From Thermofilum sp. ex4484_15 (GTDB lineage: Archaea > Thermoproteota > Thermoprotei > Thermofilales > EX4484-15): a stretch of DNA of 16,457 bases. Position 1 is the first letter of the stretch. Each line of letters opens with the position of its first letter. The DNA lies in contig NJEH01000005.1 of the NCBI GenBank assembly GCA_002254595.1, positions 1 to 16,457 on the forward strand, in the 5' to 3' direction. The notes beneath the pieces are model-generated. The model saw only the letters and a list, made by a program, of their open reading frames with translations, was not told the DNA's origin and did not search any database. Position numbers and translations under genes: made by a program. Shown piece after piece: positions 1 through 6,300 of the stretch.

Positions 1-240
1 GCGCTAACTGAAGCGGGGGAAGTAGGAATACCGGTAGTCGCTTTATGCGATACGGACAGCATATGTAGTTACGTAGATTTAGCTATACCAGCGAATAACA
101 AGGGTAGGAAGTCCTTGGCATTAATATACTGGTTGCTAGCTAGGCAGGTATTAAGGGAGAGAGGGGAACTACCCCAGGATAAGGACCTACCCGAGGGACC
201 AGACGCTTTCGAAACAAAGGCAGTAACTTTGGAGAAGTAG
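1..240 (+). CDS. rps2: 30S ribosomal protein S2, C-terminal part (5' end outside window)
   Basis: Frame 1 is open from the first base to a TAG at 238-240 and encodes the last 79 residues of archaeal ribosomal protein S2, a structural protein of the small subunit. The diagnostic stretches are IPVVALCDTDS, then the YVDLAIPANNKGRKSLALIY block and the helix WLLARQVLRERGE, followed by a short acidic tail. These match the C-terminal half of the family. The gene is cut by the left edge. The MEMO-family gene starts 14 bases after its stop, so the two are probably cotranscribed. In many archaea rps2 closes the rps13-rps4-rps11-rpoD-rpl18e-rpl13-rps9-rpoN-rpoK string, but here the first members of that string lie to the right on the other strand. 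Confidence 0.93.
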   Translation, partial: ALTEAGEVGIPVVALCDTDSICSYVDLAIPANNKGRKSLALIYWLLARQVLRERGELPQDKDLPEGPDAFETKAVTLEK

Positions 241-254
241 GTGGAAATTAGGTC

Positions 255-1109
255 ATGGCTAGGGTAAGGGAGCCCTCAGTAGCCGGTACTTTCTATGAAG
301 CCGAACCCGCTTCTCTAAGATCTAGGATAGAGTGGTGCTTCAAGCATAGCTTAGGTCCCGCTAAAATACCGGTAGTAAACAAATTAGGAAAGAGGAACTT
401 ACTCGGCTTAATATCCCCCCATGCTGGTTACCTCTACTCCGGACCTATAGCTGCGCACGGTTACAGCGCCCTAGCCGAGGACGGATGTATAGACGTAGCG
501 GTTATACTGGGACCTAACCATCACGGAGTAGGTGCGCCTATAGCAGTATATCCGGAGGGCGTTTGGAGAACCCCCCTAGGGGAGGTAAAGGTAGCTAACG
601 AACTAGTTGGTAAGCTAGTAAAGGAATCTAGCATTGTAGAGGAAGATGAAGAAGCTCACCTCTTAGAGCATTCGATAGAGGTGCAATTACCTTTCCTCCA
701 ATATATTTACGGTGATAACTTCTCCATACTCCCCATAACCATGTATCTACAGACCCCGGAGGCCGGCATGGAATTAGGTAAGGCTTTAATAAAGGTACTC
801 GAAGGGTTAAATTTCGTAATAATAGCTAGTACCGATTTCAGCCACTATGAATATTACGAGGTAGCTAAGAGGAAGGACAAAAGGGCTATAGAAGCAATCC
901 TTAAGATGGAGCCTAAGGAGCTTTATAATAGAGTGATAGAAGAGGATATAACTATGTGCGGTTATGGCCCCGTTATGACCCTACTATATGCGTTAGGGGA
1001 GGTAGGAGGGATTGAAGCAAAATTACTTAAATACGCTACTTCAGGGGACGTTACGGGAGATTACTCTTCAGTAGTAGGTTACGCGAGTATAGCCTTTAAG
1101 AAGGGGTAA
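255..1109 (+). CDS. MEMO1-family protein
   Basis: The 284-residue protein belongs to the MEMO family, a single alpha/beta domain related to class III ring-opening extradiol dioxygenases. The family's role in archaea is unknown; human MEMO1 binds copper or iron. All family landmarks are present: SPHAGYLYSGP (H56), LGPNHHG (H89/H90), EHSIEVQLPF, STDFSHY (D194, H197), CGYGPVM (C235) and TSGDVTGDYSSVVGY. The His/His/Cys metal site of the family therefore looks intact, and the length is normal. The ATG is the natural start because a TAG lies in frame two codons upstream; AGGTGG at the end of rps2 or AGGTC just before the ATG may serve as ribosome binding site. It sits between rps2 and fni. Mevalonate kinase and isopentenyl phosphate kinase genes, which I recall as frequent neighbours of MEMO genes in archaea, are absent between it and fni. 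Confidence 0.93.
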   Translation: MARVREPSVAGTFYEAEPASLRSRIEWCFKHSLGPAKIPVVNKLGKRNLLGLISPHAGYLYSGPIAAHGYSALAEDGCIDVAVILGPNHHGVGAPIAVYPEGVWRTPLGEVKVANELVGKLVKESSIVEEDEEAHLLEHSIEVQLPFLQYIYGDNFSILPITMYLQTPEAGMELGKALIKVLEGLNFVIIASTDFSHYEYYEVAKRKDKRAIEAILKMEPKELYNRVIEEDITMCGYGPVMTLLYALGEVGGIEAKLLKYATSGDVTGDYSSVVGYASIAFKKG

Positions 1110-1118
1110 GTAAGGAGG

Positions 1119-2198
1119 ATGAATGTAGAGGCGAGGAAGGAGGAACACGTAAGGATTTGCCTTAAGGGAGATTGTGTGGAAAGCGGTTCTCCTTTATTTG
1201 AAGAAGTTTACCTAATCCACGAAGCGTTACCCGAAGTGAATTTAGACGAGGTAGATACTGCGACGGAATTCTTAGGTCACGAATTCTCAGCGCCCATAAT
1301 AATTACCGCTATGACTGGCGGATTCCCTTTAGCTGAGAAGATAAACGGAGCTATAGCGGAGGTAGTAGAAGAATTAGGATTGGGGATGGGGGTAGGTAGC
1401 CAGAGGGCTGCAATAGAGAGGGAGGAACTTAAACGTACTTATTCCATAGCTAGGGAAAAAGCCCCTAATGCCTTTATAATAGCTAACATAGGCGCTAGTC
1501 AATTAGGATTGGGTTACGGCCGCGAGGAGCTCGTTAAAGCGATAGACATGGTTAGAGCCGACGCGTTAGCCATACATTTAAATCCATTACAGGAGTGCCT
1601 TCAAGTAGAAGGTGAGCCGAAGTATAAGGGTATTTTAAATAAAATAAAGGAATATTCAGGTTACCTACCGGTTCCCGTAATAGCTAAGGAAACAGGAGCT
1701 GGAATCTCCAAGGAAGTAGCGGAGAGCCTAGTTAAGGCAGGCGTAGCAGCTATAGACGTAGGAGGTTTAGGAGGTACCAACTTCGCTATAATAGAGGGAT
1801 TAAGAGCTAAAGAGAGAGGTAAGAAGCTTTACGAAGTCATGGGCTTTACTTTCTCCAATTGGGGTATACCCACTGCGATATCGATAATAGAGGTAAGGAC
1901 AGTAACCCCTACCTTACCTTTAGTAGCGACGGGAGGGATAAGGAGCGGTTTAGATATAGCTAAAGCCATAGCTTTAGGGGCCGATATGGTGGGTATAGGG
2001 TTACCTGTTATAAGGGCCTTAATGAAGGATGGGAGGGAGGGGTTAAGGGAATTAATAAATAGGTACATACTGGAGTTAAAGATAGCTATGTTCCTAACGG
2101 GTTCAAGTAAGTTATCCGATCTCAGGAAGAAACCTTTAGTACTATCCCCTAGGATAGTGTCATGGATGGAACAAAGAGGGCTAAAATTGAGGAGATAG
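1119..2198 (+). CDS. fni: Isopentenyl-diphosphate delta-isomerase, type 2 (FMN-dependent)
   Basis: This cytosolic flavoenzyme interconverts isopentenyl and dimethylallyl diphosphate, supplying the starter unit for archaeal isoprenoid lipids. It uses FMN, NAD(P)H and magnesium. The 359 residues show the type 2 signature throughout: N-terminal RKEEHVRIC, TAMTGG (63-68; TGMTGG in many homologues), VGSQRAAIE (92-100), AIHLNPLQE (151-159), KETGAGIS (190-197), VGGLGGTNFAIIE (214-226) and a C-terminal phosphate-binding TGGIRSGLDIAKAIALGAD. The ATG follows a GGAGG at 1114-1118 with no spacer, which is tight, but no better in-frame start precedes the conserved RKxEH segment. The stop lies seven bases from the stop of rps11 on the opposite strand, so the two transcripts converge with almost no terminator space. 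Confidence 0.95.
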   Translation: MNVEARKEEHVRICLKGDCVESGSPLFEEVYLIHEALPEVNLDEVDTATEFLGHEFSAPIIITAMTGGFPLAEKINGAIAEVVEELGLGMGVGSQRAAIEREELKRTYSIAREKAPNAFIIANIGASQLGLGYGREELVKAIDMVRADALAIHLNPLQECLQVEGEPKYKGILNKIKEYSGYLPVPVIAKETGAGISKEVAESLVKAGVAAIDVGGLGGTNFAIIEGLRAKERGKKLYEVMGFTFSNWGIPTAISIIEVRTVTPTLPLVATGGIRSGLDIAKAIALGADMVGIGLPVIRALMKDGREGLRELINRYILELKIAMFLTGSSKLSDLRKKPLVLSPRIVSWMEQRGLKLRR

Positions 2199-2205
2199 AA
2201 GGGCG

Positions 2206-2601
2206 CTATACCCTCCTTCCCCTCCTCCCTCCCGGTTTCCTTATGGTATCGCTAGGTATCGGAGTTACGTCCTCTATCCTATCTACCATTAATCCCGCCC
2301 TTACTAAAGCCCTTATAGCGGGCCCCGCCCCAGGCCCCGGGGTCTTAGGGCCATAACCTCCGGGAGCCCTAACCTTTACATGAACCCCTACAATACCCTT
2401 AGCTAAAGCCTCCTGAGCTGCCTTCATAGCGGCTTGCATAGCCGCCCAGGGGCTTGGCTTATCCCTATCAGCCTTAACTACCATACCTCCGCTAGCCTTA
2501 GCTATAGTCTCCGATCCAGTTAGATCGGTTATCAATATTAACGTATTATTATAACTAGCGTATATATGCGCTATACCCCACCTACCTTTCTTCTCGCCCA
2601 T
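2206..2601 (-). CDS. rps11: 30S ribosomal protein S11
   Basis: The 131-residue product is archaeal S11, part of the platform of the small subunit. Recognisable segments are GIAHIYASYNNTLILITDLTG, SGGMVVKADRDKPSPWAAMQ (written here in pieces of the family's core), VHVKVRAPGG and the basic C-terminal tail RKPGGRRGRR. A strong GAGGAGG ribosome binding site overlaps the rps4 stop, eight bases before the ATG. It is the last gene of the minus-strand run. In most archaea rpoD (RNA polymerase Rpo3) follows rps11, but here the DNA beyond the stop belongs to fni on the other strand, so the classic operon ends early. Confidence 0.96.
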   Translation of the reverse strand: MGEKKGRWGIAHIYASYNNTLILITDLTGSETIAKASGGMVVKADRDKPSPWAAMQAAMKAAQEALAKGIVGVHVKVRAPGGYGPKTPGPGAGPAIRALVRAGLMVDRIEDVTPIPSDTIRKPGGRRGRRV

Positions 2602-2614
2602 TTTCTAGGCCTCC

Positions 2615-3124
2615 TCACTTAGACTTAACGCCTATTTTAGCGTAAGGCGAGCCCTGATAAAAACTTATCTTAGATTCCTCCCCCCTAGTTACTAAATGAC
2701 CCGGGCTCGTAACCCTCTTACCATCTATAGCTATATGGCCGTGAGTTATTAACTGCCTAGCGTGGTATACGGACTTAGCCATACCCTTAGAGTAAACTAT
2801 GGTCTGCAACCTCCTTTTCAGTATATCCTCTACGGTTAAGCTTAAGACGTCATCTAATACTGCATCCTGGCTGGGTAGTATACCCATGAGATATAACCTC
2901 CTAATTAATACTTTCTCCTGTTCTTGCCTTAAATCGCTAGGTAAGCTCAATAACTTCCTAGCGTGAGCCCTTATTTTCCTCAATATGGTCTTGGCTATCC
3001 AGAGTTCCCTTTTATTTCTTAATCCATATTTACCTACTAATTCGAGCTCCTGAAGCAATACGTCCTTTCTCCACGGATGTCTAGGGCCTTCCCATTTACG
3101 CCTACACCTCTTAGGATCGCCCAA
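2615..3124 (-). CDS. rps4: 30S ribosomal protein S4
   Basis: The 169-residue protein is archaeal S4, a primary 16S rRNA binder and assembly initiator. It begins MGDPKRCRRKWEGPRHPW, continues through the alpha-helical domain (ELELVGKYGLRNKRELW), and carries the S4 RNA-binding fold around RRLQTIVYSKGMAKSVYHAR and LITHGHIAIDGKRV. Translation starts at TTG: the codons TTG GGC GAT CCT AAG give the conserved MGDPK start, and GGTGA at 3132-3136 sits seven bases upstream. The gene follows rps13 by 12 bases and precedes rps11 by 13, a coupled trio seen across archaea. The TGA stop is part of the rps11 ribosome binding site. Confidence 0.96.
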   Translation of the reverse strand: MGDPKRCRRKWEGPRHPWRKDVLLQELELVGKYGLRNKRELWIAKTILRKIRAHARKLLSLPSDLRQEQEKVLIRRLYLMGILPSQDAVLDDVLSLTVEDILKRRLQTIVYSKGMAKSVYHARQLITHGHIAIDGKRVTSPGHLVTRGEESKISFYQGSPYAKIGVKSK

Positions 3125-3136
3125 AGCTTATCACCT

Positions 3137-3592
3137 TTAACCCTTCTTAGCCCCTTTAGTTACTCCTACGGTTACGCCCGTCCTACCGGTAGTCCTAGTC
3201 CTTTGACCCCTTACCTTCAGCCCTAAAGCATGCCTTGTACCTTTCCAACACTTTATCTTTTTCATTAACTCTATATCTCCCTTAACTTTAAGTATTAACT
3301 CGGAACCTATTAAATGTAAGTCCTTACCCGTTTCAGGATCCCTAGGCCTATTTAGGAACCAGCCAGGAAATCCTAGTTTGTGTAGCTCCCCTACCGCACT
3401 ATCTACCTTCTTTATGTCACTTTCACTTAATGATCCTAACTTAATGAAGGGATCTAACCCTAACTTCCTAGCTAATCCTATAGCCGTATTTACACCTATC
3501 CCCTTAAGCCTAGCTAAAGCGTAAGCTAACCTCTTATCACCCTTTAAGTCAACTCCCGCTATCCTTACTATCGGTTTAAACTCCTCAGGCAC
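3137..3592 (-). CDS. rps13: 30S ribosomal protein S13
   Basis: The 151-residue protein is archaeal S13, which contacts the small-subunit head and the P-site tRNA. It shows VRIAGVDLKGDKRLAYAL, the helix-two-turn-helix LKGIGVNTAIGLARKLGLD, and the basic C-terminal tail KVRGQRTRTTGRTGVTVGV. Translation starts at GTG (GTG CCT GAG GAG), preceded five bases upstream by a textbook archaeal GGTGATC. It heads the rps13-rps4-rps11 trio. The 96 bases between it and hel308 contain a possible TATA box, so the trio may be transcribed both on its own and by read-through from hel308. Confidence 0.96.
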   Translation of the reverse strand: MPEEFKPIVRIAGVDLKGDKRLAYALARLKGIGVNTAIGLARKLGLDPFIKLGSLSESDIKKVDSAVGELHKLGFPGWFLNRPRDPETGKDLHLIGSELILKVKGDIELMKKIKCWKGTRHALGLKVRGQRTRTTGRTGVTVGVTKGAKKG

Positions 3593-3640
3593 GGGATCAC
3601 CTTACTACTCTAAGTCCCTAAGCATATTCATCTAAGGTTG

Positions 3641-3647
3641 TTTAAAA
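3641..3647 (-). promoter_or_regulatory. Possible TATA box for rps13-rps4-rps11
   Basis: On the minus strand the gap between hel308 and rps13 contains CTTTTAAAC, an archaeal TATA-like element. Its centre is about 50 bases before the rps13 GTG, which would put the transcription start about 25 bases before the gene, with the GGTGATC site inside the leader. This is the only good A/T element in the 96-base gap, but it is short and unproven. Confidence 0.4.
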
Positions 3648-3688
3648 GATTATCCCTTCTTAACTTACTCTCCCCAAGCTACCCTAGG

Positions 3689-6289
3689 TTAAAAATAATC
3701 ATCAAGCGTAGTTTCCTCCTTACTTTTTACAATTAACTCTCCTTCACCTTTCTCCGCGTACTCCTTAATCCTTCTAGCCAATTCTGAACCTATAGTAGGA
3801 AGGGAGGCCAATACTTTAACGTTAGCCCTCCTTAAGTCCTCTAGGTTTTTATAGCCGTGGTTGTAGAGCACCCTAGCCCTTACTCTACCTATTCCCTTTA
3901 TCCTAGTTAATTCCAATAATTCCTCCTTAACTCCTTCCTTTACCCTCTCCCTTAACCTCAATAATGGAATTAAGTGCTCATATAGCCCTAATACCTTACT
4001 TATCTCATAAGCCGAGTAAAGTAACCATTCCGAAACTTGAACTATAGAGTATAAGTCCCCCGGCCCTACATCGTACTTCCTTATTATCGAATCCTCAGGG
4101 GCTTCCTCTACCCAATCCCTTAGTAATAAAGCTACTTTAAATTTAGCTAGGTAAATCTCGTATTCGTAAGGATCCTCCGGAGGAGGTACTAGTAATACGT
4201 TCATATACTTATTTAATTCCCTTTCCACCTCCTCCACTTCCCCCCTTCTTAAGTAAAGCGGAGGTATTTCGGGCGCTAAGGATATTAAGTGAAGGTAGCC
4301 CAATTCGGATACCTTAAGCTTGGACTTCAGTCCTCTGATGAAGGTTACCGCTGTTAGGGGATCTATATAAAGTTCGGAAACTCTCTTACCTAAATAGGTA
4401 GCATCCAGCTCTCCTTCATCGTAATATATGAACGAATTGCCCTTAAGGAAGTTAATTACCCTACTTACGTTAACCTTTATAGCTCCTAAAGGGTACTGGG
4501 TAGCGTAAAACGTCTTAGATATAAAGGCGTTTATTTCCTCGGGGGTTAAAGGGCCTTCAGTAGCTATTAAGGCTAATATATGAGATCTTAAGGACGGTTC
4601 GGAGGCTAGTTTAGACATAACCGGCTCTGGTGGCGATTTAACGTACTGTTCAAGTAGTTTAGTTACTTCCTCCTCCCTCCTAGCTACCAATAGAGCTTCC
4701 CCGATCTTATCGTATCTAGGCCTACCGGCCCTACCGCAATTATGTACGAGTAAGCCGTTAACGAAGTAGTTATTATTGTAAAGTAAGCTTAAGTTGTATA
4801 CCGTTATCTCCTTCGATCCTTCCTCTACCTCTAACGACCCCACTCTGTGCTTCTCTAACGAACCATCGGTTAAAGTTACTACTTCATCTCCCTTAGCTAA
4901 CCTCTTAGCTTCAATCCATTCGTAACCTCCTTTATTAAACCTTAATACTCTATGGTTACCGGTTAATCTAATTTCCCTTCCATCGTCTAACGATATTACA
5001 TAAATTTTATCGACCTTCGACTTAAAGTAAGCCACTATAGGGCTAGCTTCTAAATGACCTTTATCTAAGTTAAAGGTTAATAAGCGACGATCTAATATTT
5101 CCTCTACTAAACGCCCTATTTCTAGTTCTTTACCGTTAGCTAACAGGATTCTTTCGCTATAAGGTAAACACATCTGTTTGTATTCCATAACAGGTATATC
5201 TTCATAAATTCCAAGTTCTCGATCATACCTCCTATAATCGTAAATTACTACCTTCCTAGCTGGTAAATTAACCCCGGCAGCTAAGGTAGGCGTCGCTACT
5301 ATTACCTTTAATAAATTACCCCTGAAGCCCTCCTCTATTTCATTCCTAACCCTATAGGTTAATCCAGCGTGATGAAAAGCTACGCCGTACCTTACGCATT
5401 TAGCTAATTGTTCAACTACGCTATTCCTCTCGGCCTTGAGTAATTTCCTAGCTAAATCTACTAAAAGCTCCCTTTCCTCGCTTCCCAATACCCTCCTTAC
5501 GCTCTCGGAAAGCTTATTAGCTAACCTTACCGCTCTATGTCTAGTACCGGCGAATACTAATACCTGCCCTCCTTCCCTTATACTTTCATTAATTAACTCC
5601 GATAGTGAGGCGCCTGTACCTACCCTACCGTCGCCATAATATATCCTATCGCCGTAAAGAACTCCCTCCTTCAACGGTACCGGACGCCATTCGCTAATTA
5701 CCAGCTCGGCGTTAAGCCAACGCGCTATTTCCTCGGCGTTCCTTATAGTAGCGCTTAAAGCTATTATCTGTAAATCACCTAAGTAGTGAAGTAATTTAGC
5801 TAATACCATTTCGAGAGTAGGACCTCTTTTGGGTTCATTAACTAAATGTACTTCATCCGCTACTACTACCTTTACCTCCTTTATCCATCTCACTTTATGC
5901 CTCAATAGGCTATCAGCCTTTTCATTAGTGGTAATAATTATGTCGTAATCCGAAAGCCATGGGTCGGAACTATCGTAATCGCCGGTAGTTAACGCTACCT
6001 TAAGCCCTAATTTCGAGTAATAATTTAACTCGGAATACTTTTCGGAAGCTAGGGCCCTTAACGGGGTCAAGTATAGGGCTTTACCTCCCCCTTCCGTTAA
6101 CTTCTTCAAGATAGCTAATTCAGCTATTAAGGTCTTACCCGATGCTGTAGGAGAGCTAACTACGAGGTTCTTACCCTTCAGTACTCCTTTCCTTATAGCT
6201 TCCTCTTGAGGCGGGTAAAGTTCATTTATACCCCTCTCCGATAAGCATTCCTTTACCTTTTCCGATAGCGGCAATTCGCTTACCTTAAT
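3689..6289 (-). CDS. hel308: Hel308/Hjm-type superfamily 2 DNA helicase with mini-intein; AUU start
   Basis: Hel308 is a 3'-5' ATP-dependent DNA helicase that acts on stalled forks. Read from the AUU at 6287-6289 the precursor has 866 residues, about 722 without the intein, which is normal. Landmarks in this numbering are the Q-motif ELYPPQ, Walker A SPTASGKT (46-53), DEVH (145-148), SAT (179-181), TPTLAAGVNLPAR, motif VI QM/CGRAGRP split by the intein, then winged-helix and ratchet domains, a helix-hairpin-helix at RIKGIGRVRA, and a C-terminal ETTLDDYF resembling a PCNA-binding motif. The first ATG/GTG/TTG codon in this reading frame is a TTG at 6272-6274. Starting there would remove five residues of the family-typical start KVSELPLSEKV, whereas GGGGAGGGAG lies one base before the AUU. 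The start is therefore inferred, and the gene identity is certain. It follows mcm by 11 bases. Confidence 0.93.
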   Translation of the reverse strand: MKVSELPLSEKVKECLSERGINELYPPQEEAIRKGVLKGKNLVVSSPTASGKTLIAELAILKKLTEGGGKALYLTPLRALASEKYSELNYYSKLGLKVALTTGDYDSSDPWLSDYDIIITTNEKADSLLRHKVRWIKEVKVVVADEVHLVNEPKRGPTLEMVLAKLLHYLGDLQIIALSATIRNAEEIARWLNAELVISEWRPVPLKEGVLYGDRIYYGDGRVGTGASLSELINESIREGGQVLVFAGTRHRAVRLANKLSESVRRVLGSEERELLVDLARKLLKAERNSVVEQLAKCVRYGVAFHHAGLTYRVRNEIEEGFRGNLLKVIVATPTLAAGVNLPARKVVIYDYRRYDRELGIYEDIPVMEYKQMCLPYSERILLANGKELEIGRLVEEILDRRLLTFNLDKGHLEASPIVAYFKSKVDKIYVISLDDGREIRLTGNHRVLRFNKGGYEWIEAKRLAKGDEVVTLTDGSLEKHRVGSLEVEEGSKEITVYNLSLLYNNNYFVNGLLVHNCGRAGRPRYDKIGEALLVARREEEVTKLLEQYVKSPPEPVMSKLASEPSLRSHILALIATEGPLTPEEINAFISKTFYATQYPLGAIKVNVSRVINFLKGNSFIYYDEGELDATYLGKRVSELYIDPLTAVTFIRGLKSKLKVSELGYLHLISLAPEIPPLYLRRGEVEEVERELNKYMNVLLVPPPEDPYEYEIYLAKFKVALLLRDWVEEAPEDSIIRKYDVGPGDLYSIVQVSEWLLYSAYEISKVLGLYEHLIPLLRLRERVKEGVKEELLELTRIKGIGRVRARVLYNHGYKNLEDLRRANVKVLASLPTIGSELARRIKEYAEKGEGELIVKSKEETTLDDYF
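4739..5170 (-). other. Hel308 mini-intein (144 aa, no endonuclease)
   Basis: The helicase is interrupted between EYKQM and CGRAGRP, inside motif VI. The insert begins with Cys (CLPYSERILLANG, block A), has block B at REIRLTGNHRV (Thr and His kept) and ends NYFVNGLLVHN with the terminal His-Asn of block G. The first downstream extein residue is Cys, replacing the Ala or Ser usual in Hel308. With 144 residues it has only the splicing (HINT) domain; no LAGLIDADG or HNH segment is visible between blocks B and F. In block F the usual Asp and His (VYD...H) are replaced by Asn (VYN, and NNN in place of NHN), which could slow or alter splicing. Removing the insert restores an uninterrupted QMCGRAGRP motif. 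Confidence 0.93.
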
Positions 6290-6300
6290 GCTCCCTCCCC

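Noticed and set aside
2162..2356. 64-residue plus-strand frame after fni
   Set aside because: It overlaps the end of fni and the antisense of rps11, and is rich in Pro/Gly from the reverse of rps11 codons; no ribosome binding site.
4739..5170. Homing endonuclease in the Hel308 intein
   Set aside because: Only about 50 residues separate blocks B and F, too few, and no LAGLIDADG or HNH motif is visible.
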